A DNA stretch of 64,000 bases from Sphingomonas sp. ATCC 31555 (GCF_000282895.1 NZ_ALBQ01000021.1:165446-229445), one strand, 5' to 3'; positions 1-10,288 are shown, counted from the stretch's first letter. Numbers and translations: made by a program. Notes: a model not told the origin generated them from the letters alone.

Positions 1-1020
1 CGAGCCGATCCGGCTGCTGCCCATGTTGATGCTGCCGCCCAGTGTAAGGCTAGGATAGAGCTGCGCGCGCGCCACACCGATCTGCGCGGCGGCGGCGGCG
101 AGGCTGCGTTCGCTCGCCCGCACGTCCGGGCGCTGGCGGAGCGCATCGGCGGGAATGCCGGTATCGACGTTTAGCGGGCCGCGCGGGATCGGCTTGGGAG
201 CTTCCAGCGCGCCGCGCAGCGCGCCGGGCGCCTGCCCGGTTAGTACACCGAGCCGCGCGACATACGAGGCATAGTTGCTTTCCAGCTGCGGGATGGTCGC
301 CGCGGTCTGGGCGCGCTGCGACCGTGCCGTTTCGGCGTCGAGCGAGGAAACGAGGCCGGCTTGGACCCGCCAGCGGGCGATGCTGAGATTTTCGTCCTGA
401 ATGGAAAGGCTCTCGCGCGCATTGGCGAGCTGGGCCTGCGCCTGCCGGGCGAGCACATAATTGCGCGCGGTTTCCGATTCGACAGAGAGCAGCACCGCCG
501 CGCGGTTGAACACCGTGGATTCGTACGTCGCCTGCGCGTTGCGCACGCCCGCTCTGACGCCGCCGAACAGATCCACCTGATAGCTGGCATCGAGTCCGAG
601 CGAGAAATTGCTGCTGCCGCCCTGCGAGAAGGAGGCGATGGTGCCGTCCGGCAGGCGTGTGGTGGTGCTGCCGCCCCGCAAAGGCTCGTTGCGCGAATAG
701 CCGGCCGAGCCGCTCACTGTCGGCAGCAGTGCCGACCGCGACTGGACCAGCGACTCGCGTGCCTGGCGCAGCCGAATCACGGCTTGGGCGATATCGAGAT
801 TGGCGGACTGCGCCTGGCCGATCAGTTGGCCAAGCATCGGATCGTCGAACCGGTCCCACCAGCGAGACAGGTCCTCGCGCGCCTTTTGCTGCACGTCGAC
901 GGAGAACTGATCGGGTATGCCGAGTTCGGCGGCAGTCTGTTGCGGACGGGCGGAGCCGATAGAACAAGCTGCCAGCGGCAGCGCCGCACAGAGCAACAGA
1001 GCAATCGCAGGTCGTGCCAT
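1..1020 (-). CDS. RND efflux outer-membrane lipoprotein, NodT/OprM type (partial)
   Basis: Outer-membrane channel subunit of a tripartite RND efflux pump, expected to form a lipid-anchored trimer that docks with a periplasmic adaptor. The first 340 codons are visible; the C-terminus lies beyond base 1. The N-terminus has a hydrophobic stretch and a lipobox ending LAAC (Cys19), so lipid modification is expected. The Ala/Gln/Leu-rich helical hairpins (for example around QAVIRLRQARESL and VESETARNYVLARQA) are typical of the TolC/OEP fold and occur in two internal repeats. It is divergent from acs, so its adaptor and pump genes are not on the upstream side and must lie off the left edge or elsewhere. 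The family is secure; the exported substrate is unknown. Confidence 0.85.
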   Translation of the reverse strand, partial: MARPAIALLLCAALPLAACSIGSARPQQTAAELGIPDQFSVDVQQKAREDLSRWWDRFDDPMLGQLIGQAQSANLDIAQAVIRLRQARESLVQSRSALLPTVSGSAGYSRNEPLRGGSTTTRLPDGTIASFSQGGSSNFSLGLDASYQVDLFGGVRAGVRNAQATYESTVFNRAAVLLSVESETARNYVLARQAQAQLANARESLSIQDENLSIARWRVQAGLVSSLDAETARSQRAQTAATIPQLESNYASYVARLGVLTGQAPGALRGALEAPKPIPRGPLNVDTGIPADALRQRPDVRASERSLAAAAAQIGVARAQLYPSLTLGGSINMGSSRIGS

Positions 1021-1155
1021 AGCGTTTTATATGGCTGATACGCTTTTACCGATCCACTAAAAAAACATGTGTCTCCGTAACGATCTTGCGGCGGCAGGTG
1101 CCTTGCCTAGCCACCCCTTGCGATCCTAGATGCCCCGCGACCAGGAGGGGTCTAG

Positions 1156-3093
<1,938 letters not shown>

Positions 3094-3171
3094 GGCCGTG
3101 TGTCTCAGGAAAGAGCGGGTGCGGGGGGCAGCGATGCCCCTCCGTACAGTATCGCTTGTAACAAAATCCCG

Positions 3172-3200
3172 TTGCGACCGGCCGAACCCCCCGTTACACT
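3172..3200 (+). promoter_or_regulatory. probable sigma-70 promoter of the M13 peptidase gene
   Basis: A -35 TTGCGA at 3172-3177 and a -10 TACACT at 3195-3200 are separated by 17 bases; each hexamer matches 4 of 6 consensus positions. Transcription would begin near 3207, about 30 bases before the chosen start codon. Visual match only. Confidence 0.45.
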
Positions 3201-3236
3201 CGCCTAATACACATCGAGATGGGGGTTCTTAACACG

Positions 3237-5267
3237 ATGAAATCCGGTCGTTCTTTGTTGCTCGCGAGCGTCGCCGCGCTGCTCCTCTCCGCACCCGCGC
3301 TCGCCCAGACGGGCAAGCCGCATTATGGCAGCTTCGGCGTTGACCTGACGGCCCAGAAGCCTGGCGTGAAGCCCGGCGACGATTTCTGGACCTATGCCAA
3401 TGGCGGTTGGGCGGAGCGCACGCAGATCGCGGCCGATCGGACCTCGGCGGGGCCGTTCGTCGATCTCGCCATCGCGGCCGAGACCAATGTGCGCACGCTG
3501 CTCGACGAGATGGCCAAGAACCCTGCGACCTATGGCGCAAGCGGCAAGCAGATCGGCGACTTCTACGCCAGCTGGATGGACGAGGCGGGGATCGAGGCGC
3601 GCGGTGCCGCGCCGCTGAAGCCCTATCTCGATCGCATCGCCGGCGTGCAGGACAAGAGCGCGCTGCAGGTGCTGTTCGCCAGCACTGGGTATGCCAGCCC
3701 TGTCGATATCGACATCATGCCGGGCCTCGCCGATCCTACGCGCTATACTGCCGCGGTCGGCCAGGGCGGACTGGGCATGCCGCGCGACTATTTCCTGAAT
3801 CCGGGCGAAAAGTTCGACGCGTTCCGCAAGGCCTATCGTGCCTATGTGCAGCAGATCCAGGAGCTCGCCGGGATTCCGGACGCCAGCGCCAAGGCCGACG
3901 CCATCGTCGCGCTGGAGACGGCGATGGCCAAGGTTCAATGGTCGCCCGAGCAGAGCCGCGACATCGCCGCGCTGAACGACCCGCAGACGATCGCCGGCCT
4001 GAAGGCCAAGGCGCCCGAATTCGATTGGGCGCTGATGCTGAAGACCGCGGGGCTCGATAGCTCGCCGCAGATCCTGATGGCGCAGAACACGGCGCTGATC
4101 GCGCTGGGCAAGATCTTCGCAGAAACACCGCTGCAGACCTGGAAGGACTATGTCGCCTATCGCTTCGTCAGCGATCACGCGACCTTCCTGCCTAAGGCGT
4201 TCGATCAGGCGCGCTTCGACTTCTATTCGAAGACGCTTTCGGGTGTGCCGATGCAGCGCGAGCGTTGGAAGCGCGGCGTGCAGCTGGTGAACGGCGCGCT
4301 CGGCGAGGCGGTCGGCAAGGCCTATGTCGCCAAATATTATCCGCCGGCCGCGGAGAAGCAGATGGCCGAGCTGATCGAAAATCTGCGGGAAGCCTATCAG
4401 GAGCGGATCACCGCTTCGACGTGGATGGACGACGCCACGCGCAAGGCTGCCTTGGCCAAGCTCGCTGCCTTCGAGCCGCGGATCGGGCACCCGGACAAGT
4501 ACATCGACTATGCGTCGCTGGAGGTGGTGCGGGGCGATCTGCTCGGCAACGTCATGCGCTCGGGCGAGTTCGAGCATCAGCTGGCCCTGTCGCGCTTCCC
4601 TAAGCCGGTCGATCGCAGCCTGTGGGCGATGACGCCGCAGACGGTGAACGCCTATTACAACCCGCTCTCGAATCAGATCACTTTCCCGGCGGCGATTCTG
4701 CAGCCGCCCTTCTTCGATCCCAATGCCGATCCGGCGGTGAATTACGGGGCCATCGGCGCGGTGATCGGCCATGAAATGGGCCATGGCTTCGACGATCAGG
4801 GTTCGCAGTTCGGCCCCACCGGCAAGTTTGAGAATTGGTGGACGCCCGCGGCAAAGACCGCGTTCGGCACGCGCACCGGCGCGCTGGCGGAGCAGTATAG
4901 CAGCTACGAACCGGTGCCGGGGACGAAGATCAACGGCAAGCTCACGCTCGGCGAGAATATCGGCGATCTCGGCGGCGTCGAGGCGGCCTATTCGGCGTAT
5001 CAGAAGTACCAGGCCAAGCACGGCAAGGCCAAGGCGGTGGACGGCCTGAGCGGCGACCAGCGCTTCTTCCTTGCGTACGCCCAGGCCTGGCGGGTGAAGG
5101 TGCGCGAGGATGCACAGCGCCAGCAGCTGCTCACCGATCCGCACTCGCCGGCAACGGCGCGGGTGAACGGGATCGTCCGCAACGTCGACGCCTGGTACCA
5201 GGCGTTCAAGATCCAGCCGGGCGACAAGCTGTACCTGCCGCCAGAGAAGCGCGTGCATATCTGGTAA
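3237..5267 (+). CDS. M13 family zinc metalloendopeptidase (neprilysin/PepO-like)
   Basis: Exported zinc endopeptidase that cleaves short peptides. A signal peptide ending LSAPALAQ fits residues 1-24 from the ATG at 3237, which has a run of G residues about 10 bases upstream; the in-frame ATG at 3219 would add six residues before the signal and is less likely. The zinc motif HEMGH is at about residues 512-516 and the third ligand Glu lies in ENIGD at about 573. The length of 676 residues is normal for M13. The end reads KRVHIW, so the Cys of the usual terminal CxxW is absent. A rho-independent terminator follows at 5289. Physiological substrate unknown. Confidence 0.93.
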   Translation: MKSGRSLLLASVAALLLSAPALAQTGKPHYGSFGVDLTAQKPGVKPGDDFWTYANGGWAERTQIAADRTSAGPFVDLAIAAETNVRTLLDEMAKNPATYGASGKQIGDFYASWMDEAGIEARGAAPLKPYLDRIAGVQDKSALQVLFASTGYASPVDIDIMPGLADPTRYTAAVGQGGLGMPRDYFLNPGEKFDAFRKAYRAYVQQIQELAGIPDASAKADAIVALETAMAKVQWSPEQSRDIAALNDPQTIAGLKAKAPEFDWALMLKTAGLDSSPQILMAQNTALIALGKIFAETPLQTWKDYVAYRFVSDHATFLPKAFDQARFDFYSKTLSGVPMQRERWKRGVQLVNGALGEAVGKAYVAKYYPPAAEKQMAELIENLREAYQERITASTWMDDATRKAALAKLAAFEPRIGHPDKYIDYASLEVVRGDLLGNVMRSGEFEHQLALSRFPKPVDRSLWAMTPQTVNAYYNPLSNQITFPAAILQPPFFDPNADPAVNYGAIGAVIGHEMGHGFDDQGSQFGPTGKFENWWTPAAKTAFGTRTGALAEQYSSYEPVPGTKINGKLTLGENIGDLGGVEAAYSAYQKYQAKHGKAKAVDGLSGDQRFFLAYAQAWRVKVREDAQRQQLLTDPHSPATARVNGIVRNVDAWYQAFKIQPGDKLYLPPEKRVHIW

Positions 5268-5288
5268 GCGAAGCGCTTATTTGGTGGA

Positions 5289-5316
5289 CGGCCCGGTGGA
5301 AACGCCGGGCCGTTTT
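5289..5316 (+). terminator. rho-independent terminator after the M13 peptidase gene
   Basis: An 8-bp perfect stem, CGGCCCGG at 5289-5296 with CCGGGCCG at 5305-5312, has an 8-base loop and is followed by TTTT. It lies 22 bases after the stop codon. Confidence 0.85.
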
Positions 5317-5344
5317 GCGTTCTAGGGTGCGGCAACGATCGCCA

Positions 5345-5361
5345 GTTGCATGATGTGCAAC
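5345..5361. repeat. inverted repeat GTTGCA-N5-TGCAAC
   Basis: A perfect 6-bp dyad with a 5-base spacer lies 112 bases before the ATG of the small gene at 5457. The same half-sites with a 4-base spacer occur at 44864, also 112 bases before a start codon. It could be an operator; its function is unknown. Confidence 0.35.
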
Positions 5362-5456
5362 CAGGCGCGGCCGGCTTTGCAGTTGCGGAATCGTCGTCAC
5401 AAAACCAGATGCGCCGCCCACGCTGCATTGCAGCATACGCCATTCCGAGGACCGCG

Positions 5457-5591
5457 ATGTTTTCCCTGATTGCCCTGTATTTCGCTCATCGTCGGCTCGC
5501 CGCTCAGGCTCAGCATCCGAAGATCGACACGCGCGGCCCTGCCGTTGCCGCCAATGAACAGCATGTCATGCCGCTGCCGCTGGCAGCCTAA
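5457..5591 (+). CDS. small hypothetical protein (44 aa)
   Basis: A 44-codon reading frame that starts MFSLIALYFAHRR, with one hydrophobic N-terminal stretch (about residues 2-9) followed by a basic, then polar, tail. I do not recognise it. Support for it being real: GAGG at 5446-5449 lies 7 bases before the ATG, the M13 terminator ends upstream so the region needs its own promoter, and a 9-bp hairpin sits immediately after the stop. Against it: no family is identifiable and short frames are easily spurious at this GC content. Confidence 0.4.
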   Translation: MFSLIALYFAHRRLAAQAQHPKIDTRGPAVAANEQHVMPLPLAA

Positions 5592-5597
5592 CCGGAT

Positions 5598-5625
5598 CGT
5601 CCGCCCTCACCCCCTCGGGCGGACG
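5598..5625. terminator. hairpin between convergent genes
   Basis: A perfect 9-bp stem, CGTCCGCCC at 5598-5606 with GGGCGGACG at 5617-5625 and a 10-base loop. It starts 7 bases after the small gene's stop and precedes the end of the opposing POT transporter gene, so it could serve either strand. There is no T-run, so intrinsic termination is uncertain. Confidence 0.45.
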
Positions 5626-5672
5626 TCAGGGGCGCCGCCCTCCCCCAATCCTGTTGCGGCGCCCCGTCCCTT

Positions 5673-7268
5673 TCAGTTGCGCTCGTTCTGCGTGCGGGTG
5701 CCCGGTGCGGCGGGTTCCGCCAACGTCGCCTCACCGGCGAGCGCATGGCCGGCTTCGTCCCTGCCGATCGTGTCCAGGTGCATTAGCTTGGCGATCCACC
5801 AGCTGACCGGCACCGCGATGACCCCGACGACGATGATGTACCAGCCGATCGACCAATAGACTTCGAGCACGCGTTCCGGGCCGGCCCCTTCGCCGCCCGT
5901 CGCCTGCGCGATACGCGCGGCGAGGAAATTGCCCGCCGCGGTCGAGAGGAACCAGGTACCCATCATCAGCCCGACCATCGATCCAGTGGAAAGACGCGTC
6001 ATGCTCGACAGGCCGACCGGCGAGAAGCACAGCTCCGCGGTCGAGTGCAGAAGATAGAGCAGGATCACGAACAGCATCGGCGTCATCGCGCCATCCTGCC
6101 CGGCCCCCAACACCAGCACGACGAAGCCGAGCCCAACCTGGATCAGGCCGAGCGCGAACTTCAGCGGGGCACTTGGCTCCAGCCCGCGCTTGCCGAGCTG
6201 CACCCAGAGGATGCCGAACAGCGGCGCCAGCGTAATGATCCAGAAGCTGTTGACCGATTGGAACCAGGAGGCGGGCATTTCCCAGCCGAACAGGTGGCGA
6301 TCGACTCGCTGGTCGGTAAACACGTTCAGCGACGAGCCCGCCTGTTCGAACAGCGCCCAGAATAGCGGGCACAAGGCGATCAGGTACAGTGCGCCGAAGA
6401 TGCGCATCCGCTCAACCTTGGGCAGCGTGAAAAGCGCCCTGTAGAAGATGTAGAGGAAGGTGATGCCGAAGGTGGCGAGCAACAGCGTGCCCACCAGGCC
6501 CTCGTCGCGGATGAGCAGCCAGGACACCCCCACCGCGGCTACCGAGGCGAGGTAGATCAGCCATTCGCGCGAAAGGCCCACCCGCGTCGGCGCGCGCAGC
6601 AGTGCGGGGTCGGCCGGTGCGCCCGCGTCGTGCAGATCGCGGCGGAACAGCACGAACACGACCAGGCCTAGCAGCATGCCGATGCCGGCCGCGCCGAACC
6701 CCCAGGACCAGCCGATCCGCTCCCCGAGATAGCCGACCAGGAGTGGCCCGGTGAACGCGCCCAGGTTGATTCCCATGTAGAAGATCGAAAATGCGCCGTC
6801 CCTCCGAGGATCGTCGCGCCGATACAGCTGCCCGACGAGCACCGAGATGTTCGCCTTCAGAAAGCCTGTGCCGACGATGATACAGGCCAGGCCTGCATAG
6901 AAGCCCTGCAGATAGCCCCCCTGCTCGCCCGGCGGCCCTTCCACCAGTGCGATCAGCAGGTGGCCGATCGCGATGAACACGCCACCCGCCAGAACCGCCT
7001 TGCGCGCGCCCAGATAGCGATCCGCCAGATAGCCGCCGAGCACCGGGGTGATGTACACCATCGAGGTGTAGGCGCCGTACACTGCATAGGCCGGGTTCTC
7101 GGCGAAGAGGAAATGCTTGGTCAGATAGAAGACCAGGATCGCGCGCATGCCGTAGTAGGAGAAACGCTCCCACATCTCGGCAAAGAACAGCATGAACAGG
7201 CCGCGGGGATGGCCCAGAATCGTTTTCGCCGTAGCGGGGGCACCCCCGCCGGTCGCAATTGTCGCCAT
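5673..7268 (-). CDS. POT/PTR2 family proton-dependent oligopeptide transporter
   Basis: Inner-membrane proton symporter of the POT branch of the major facilitator superfamily, importing di- and tripeptides. The family signature ExxERFSYYG is in the first helix (about residue 35, in AEMWERFSYYGMR), and the rest is a series of hydrophobic segments consistent with 12-14 transmembrane helices over 531 residues. The start is placed at 7268 because AAGGAAG lies 9 bases upstream; longer frames to 7391 have no ribosome site and add a non-hydrophobic leader. It is divergent from the nitroreductase gene. Substrate is inferred from family only. Confidence 0.93.
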   Translation of the reverse strand: MATIATGGGAPATAKTILGHPRGLFMLFFAEMWERFSYYGMRAILVFYLTKHFLFAENPAYAVYGAYTSMVYITPVLGGYLADRYLGARKAVLAGGVFIAIGHLLIALVEGPPGEQGGYLQGFYAGLACIIVGTGFLKANISVLVGQLYRRDDPRRDGAFSIFYMGINLGAFTGPLLVGYLGERIGWSWGFGAAGIGMLLGLVVFVLFRRDLHDAGAPADPALLRAPTRVGLSREWLIYLASVAAVGVSWLLIRDEGLVGTLLLATFGITFLYIFYRALFTLPKVERMRIFGALYLIALCPLFWALFEQAGSSLNVFTDQRVDRHLFGWEMPASWFQSVNSFWIITLAPLFGILWVQLGKRGLEPSAPLKFALGLIQVGLGFVVLVLGAGQDGAMTPMLFVILLYLLHSTAELCFSPVGLSSMTRLSTGSMVGLMMGTWFLSTAAGNFLAARIAQATGGEGAGPERVLEVYWSIGWYIIVVGVIAVPVSWWIAKLMHLDTIGRDEAGHALAGEATLAEPAAPGTRTQNERN

Positions 7269-7390
7269 GCGCCCGAAACTTCCTTTATTGCCTTGCGGGA
7301 TCCAGCCCGCCAAAGCCGGCCAGACTAGCGATCCATGCGCGGCTGTGAAGAGCGGTTGTTGCCGTTGAGACCAGTTGGTAGGGCGACGCA

Positions 7391-7972
7391 ATGACCTTCA
7401 ACGATCGTTCTACGCCGCTGTCGCTCCTCCAGACTCGCCGGTCGGGAAAGCCGCGCGACCTGGCGGCGCCTGGTCCCAGCCCCGAACAGCTCGACCAGAT
7501 GGTGGCGATTGCCGCGCGCACACCCGATCATGGCAAGCTGGCCCCCTGGCGGTTCGTGATCGTGCCCGATGCGGCGCGACCTGCGCTGGCGCTGAAGTTG
7601 GTCGAGATCCTGCGCGCAGAGAACCCGGCAGCAACGCCGCGCGACGAGGAAGCCGCCGCCCAGTTCGCCACCCAGGCGCCGGCGCTGGTGGTGGTGCTGT
7701 CCGCGCCGGTGCAGCCGCACAAGATTCCGCTCTGGGAGCAGGAGCTTTCCGCCGGCGCTGCGTGCATGAACCTGTTGCATGCGGCGCACGCGATGGGCTT
7801 TGCTGGCGGCTGGCTGACCGGCTGGCCGGCCTATTCGAACGGCGTGCGCGACCTGTTCGGCGGAGAGGGGCAGCGCATCGCCGGCTTCGTCTTCCTCGGA
7901 ACGCCATCGCGGCCGCTGGAAGAGCGTCCGCGCGGTGACCTGTCGCAAATCGTGCACCGGTGGAATCCCTGA
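7391..7972 (+). CDS. nitroreductase family protein (YdjA-like)
   Basis: Small FMN-dependent oxidoreductase of the nitroreductase fold, 193 residues, usually a cytoplasmic dimer that uses NAD(P)H. The N-terminal block LLQTRRSGKP followed by IAARTPDHGKLAPWRFVIV carries the FMN-phosphate-binding arginines and the HGKLAPWRF motif typical of the YdjA branch; the C-terminal FVFLGTPSRPLEERPR is also characteristic. The physiological substrate is unknown for this branch. The GntR gene begins 37 bases after its stop. Confidence 0.88.
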   Translation: MTFNDRSTPLSLLQTRRSGKPRDLAAPGPSPEQLDQMVAIAARTPDHGKLAPWRFVIVPDAARPALALKLVEILRAENPAATPRDEEAAAQFATQAPALVVVLSAPVQPHKIPLWEQELSAGAACMNLLHAAHAMGFAGGWLTGWPAYSNGVRDLFGGEGQRIAGFVFLGTPSRPLEERPRGDLSQIVHRWNP

Positions 7973-7975
7973 CTA

Positions 7976-8003
7976 TGGACTCGCGGGGCTCCTGCTGTAT
8001 TAT
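7976..8003 (+). promoter_or_regulatory. promoter of the GntR gene, giving a probable leaderless transcript
   Basis: A -35 TGGACT (7976-7981) and a -10 TATTAT (7998-8003, 5 of 6 consensus) have a 16-base spacer. Only six bases, ACCAGC, separate the -10 box from the ATG at 8010, so transcription is predicted to start at the A of the start codon. No Shine-Dalgarno sequence precedes the ATG, which fits a leaderless mRNA. Confidence 0.5.
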
Positions 8004-8005
8004 AC
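7997..8005. promoter_or_regulatory. putative GntR autoregulatory operator
   Basis: GTAT-T-ATAC is a 9-base inverted repeat that covers the -10 box of the GntR gene. GntR-superfamily operators commonly have GT and AC at the outer ends of a short palindrome, so binding here would block RNA polymerase. The assignment is inference from position and symmetry. Confidence 0.4.
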
Positions 8006-8009
8006 CAGC

Positions 8010-8372
8010 ATGACAGCCCTGGAGCACGAAGACAGCCCGGTCTACCTCAAGCTGCGGGCGACCATTGCCGCCGCGATCCTGCGAGGACAGTTCCGCGCCG
8101 GTGATCAGCTTCCCTCGGTCCGGGCGCTTGCCGCAGAGCATGGCGCCAACCCGCTGACGGTGGCTAAGGCCTATCAGAGCTTCCAGAACGACGGCTATGT
8201 CGAGGTGCGCCGCGGCGTCGGCATGTTCGTGTTGCCGGGCGCGGTCGAGCGGCTGCGGCTGGCGGAGCGCGAGCGCTTCCTGGCCGGCTATTGGCCGCGG
8301 GTTCGGGATCATATCGCGCTGCTCGGCCTCGATGTCCGCGAGCTGCTGGATGGCAGCCACGAGATCGCCTGA
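8010..8372 (+). CDS. GntR family regulator, short YtrA-like type
   Basis: A 120-residue transcription factor made almost entirely of the GntR winged helix-turn-helix (about residues 8-78, with PVYLKLRATIAAAIL, LPSVRALAAEHGANPLTVAKAYQ and a wing ending GVGMFVL), followed by a short helical tail rather than a large effector domain. This size is typical of the YtrA subfamily, which usually controls its own operon. The start is the ATG at 8010, directly after a -10-like box. It precedes the signal peptidase gene by 4 bases, so the three genes 8010-9866 read as one operon. Confidence 0.9.
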   Translation: MTALEHEDSPVYLKLRATIAAAILRGQFRAGDQLPSVRALAAEHGANPLTVAKAYQSFQNDGYVEVRRGVGMFVLPGAVERLRLAERERFLAGYWPRVRDHIALLGLDVRELLDGSHEIA

Positions 8373-8376
8373 GCCG

Positions 8377-9213
8377 ATGGCCGATACCAAGCCCGGGTGG
8401 AAGCGGACGCTCGGCGGTTGGGCCGTCACGCTCGGCGTCTTCTTCCTTTTCCAGAGCGCGGTGGCGCGGCCCTATTACATTCCCTCGGGTTCGATGATGC
8501 CGACGCTGCGCACCGGTGATCGACTGGTCGCGAGCAAGTTTCCCTATGGATTTTCGCAAGCCTCGCTGATGATCCATGGCAAGGACATCGCCGCGACGCG
8601 TCTGTTCGGCGGCATCCCGGCACGCGGCGATATCGTCATCGTCGTTCGTCGCGGGGACGGGGAGGACTTGATCAAGCGCGTGATCGGCCTCCCGGGCGAC
8701 ACGCTGGAAGTGCGGCATGGCCGGTTGATCCTGAACGGCAAGCCCGTGCCGCGCGTGGGCAGGGGCACTGCGATGATCCCAGTCGACGCGGCGGTGCCGT
8801 GCGACGAGGGGCCGATTGCCGCCTTTCGTAGGCCAGGGCCGGATGGCAAGCTCTATTGCCAGCCGCCCCTCTATCGCGAAACGCTGCCGGGCGGCGCCAG
8901 TTATGACGTGATCGATCTTGGCGATACGGTGCTGCCGAACGGCTATGTCAGCCCTGGGGACAAGTATGGCCCGGTCACTATTCCTGCGGATCATGTCTTC
9001 CTGATGGGCGATAATCGCGATCAGTCGGCCGACAGCCGCTTCGCGTCCGAAGACAAGGGACTGGGCGGCCCGGTGCCGCTTGAGACCATTGCCGGACGCG
9101 CCGAATTCGTGACGCTCAGCTATGACGGGGAGGGCGCCTGGCTCAATCCGCTCAGCTATGTCACCGCAATCCGCTGGGGCCGGACCGGCTCGACGCTGCG
9201 GCCGGCGCAATGA
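8377..9213 (+). CDS. lepB: signal peptidase I
   Basis: Membrane serine protease that removes signal peptides from exported proteins. One N-terminal transmembrane segment (about residues 12-28) is followed by box B with the nucleophile (PSGSMMPTL, Ser about 38), box C (RGDIVIV), box D with the general-base lysine (IKRVIGLPGD) and box E (GDNRDQSADSR). Length 278 is normal. The chromosomal lepB of alphaproteobacteria is usually beside acpS or rnc; neither is here, so this is probably an additional paralogue placed under a GntR regulator. Its stop overlaps the next start (ATGA at 9210). Confidence 0.93.
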   Translation: MADTKPGWKRTLGGWAVTLGVFFLFQSAVARPYYIPSGSMMPTLRTGDRLVASKFPYGFSQASLMIHGKDIAATRLFGGIPARGDIVIVVRRGDGEDLIKRVIGLPGDTLEVRHGRLILNGKPVPRVGRGTAMIPVDAAVPCDEGPIAAFRRPGPDGKLYCQPPLYRETLPGGASYDVIDLGDTVLPNGYVSPGDKYGPVTIPADHVFLMGDNRDQSADSRFASEDKGLGGPVPLETIAGRAEFVTLSYDGEGAWLNPLSYVTAIRWGRTGSTLRPAQ

Positions 9214-9866
9214 TGCAACTGCAGGGCGACTATGCGCGCGACGGGTACGCGCTCGTGCGAGGCTTGTGTACGCCCGAGATGTGCAATGCGTTGCTGCAAC
9301 AGGTGCAGGCGGATGTGCTCTCGCAAGGCGCGGTCCGGCGGCTGATGCGGCACCCCAATCTCCTGCAGCGGGAAGCAGTGGAAGTGTATGGATTTCACTA
9401 CCCTCCGCTGCTCGCTTTCCTCTGGGGGTTGACGCCCAGCATCGCCACCGCGCTCGGAATGGACCTGCTGCCGAGCTACAGCTATTTCCGCATCTATCGC
9501 GAAGGCGATGTTTGCCGTGTCCATAGCGATCGCTATGCCTGCGAAGTCAGCCTATCGTTGACGCTGGACTATAGCGATGGCGTTCCCTGGCCGCTTGAAA
9601 TGGCGGATATGCCGACCGAACCCTCCGCGCTGGTGGAAAGCGGGTTTGGCGATCAGCCCCACCGGTCGATCGCGATGGAGCCGGGGGATGGCGTCCTCTA
9701 TCAAGGCGTTTATCGCCGACATGGGCGGATTACGCCCAATCCTAACGCCTGGTCAGCCCATCTTTTCTGCCATTGGGTTCAGCGAAACGGTGCCTATGCG
9801 GAACATGCCTTTGATGGAAAGGCATCTGTGACGCGACCAGTGAATTTCCGGCTGGAAGACGCGTAG
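9210..9866 (+). CDS. 2OG-Fe(II) dioxygenase-like protein
   Basis: A 218-residue cytoplasmic protein with the features of a double-stranded beta-helix Fe(II)/2-oxoglutarate oxygenase. HSD at residues 105-107 fits the HxD iron motif, followed by CEVSLSLTLDY, and the block PGDGVLYQGVYRRHGR (about 158-173) fits the segment carrying the distal His (about 171) and the 2OG-binding Arg. No signal peptide is present. It overlaps the signal peptidase gene by four bases (ATGA), implying translational coupling. The substrate is unknown; the motif assignment is inference and should be tested by structure prediction. Confidence 0.65.
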   Translation: MMQLQGDYARDGYALVRGLCTPEMCNALLQQVQADVLSQGAVRRLMRHPNLLQREAVEVYGFHYPPLLAFLWGLTPSIATALGMDLLPSYSYFRIYREGDVCRVHSDRYACEVSLSLTLDYSDGVPWPLEMADMPTEPSALVESGFGDQPHRSIAMEPGDGVLYQGVYRRHGRITPNPNAWSAHLFCHWVQRNGAYAEHAFDGKASVTRPVNFRLEDA

Positions 9867-9938
9867 CCCCTAGGGCGCACCCAGTAGAACGAAGCCGCGA
9901 TCAAGCCTGAGCCGCCTCCGCGGCCAGGAAGGCACGGA

Positions 9939-9961
9939 CCCCTCCCCGGTGCGGGGAAGGG
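9939..9961. terminator. hairpin between convergent genes
   Basis: CCCCTCCCCG at 9939-9948 pairs with CGGGGAAGGG at 9952-9961 with one mismatch and a 3-base loop. A weaker GC hairpin (GCCGC CTCC GCGGC) lies just before it at 9911-9924. The site separates the oxygenase-like gene from the opposing 9973-10272 gene. There is no T-run. Confidence 0.4.
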
Positions 9962-9972
9962 CCGGCCACCGA

Positions 9973-10272
9973 TCAGGCGCGGGTGCCGGTGATCGGGAAG
10001 CTGCCAAAGGCGCCGGCGGTAACCGTGCCGTCCAGGCTGTCGCCGCTGACAGTGGCTTCGCAGGTCAGCGTCATCGGCATAGGCACCGAGATGTTGAGCG
10101 ACCAACTGAGCGTGTCGCCGCTCACCTTTCCGTCGGTGATTTCCGCCTGGCCCATGGCGCCGTTGAAGTTGCCGGTGAAGCTGTCGCCATTGCTATGGAC
10201 CGTAAGTACCGCCTGCTGGTCGCCCAGCGGCGACTTGGTCACGGTGTTCCAGCTGCCATCCACATTCGCCAT
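9973..10272 (-). CDS. small hypothetical protein, beta-rich (99 aa)
   Basis: A 99-residue protein beginning MANVDGSWNTVTKSPLGDQ, with alternating short strands and glycine/serine turns (AVLTVHSNGDSFTG, AEITDGKVSGDTLSWSL, CEATVSGDSLDGTV). The composition suggests a small beta barrel or sandwich; there is no signal peptide or membrane segment. I do not recognise a named family. AGGAGA lies about 7 bases before the ATG and overlaps the region just after the M16 peptidase stop (10289), so the two are probably co-transcribed. Function unknown. Confidence 0.75.
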   Translation of the reverse strand: MANVDGSWNTVTKSPLGDQQAVLTVHSNGDSFTGNFNGAMGQAEITDGKVSGDTLSWSLNISVPMPMTLTCEATVSGDSLDGTVTAGAFGSFPITGTRA

Positions 10273-10288
10273 TTTGGGTCTCTCCTGC

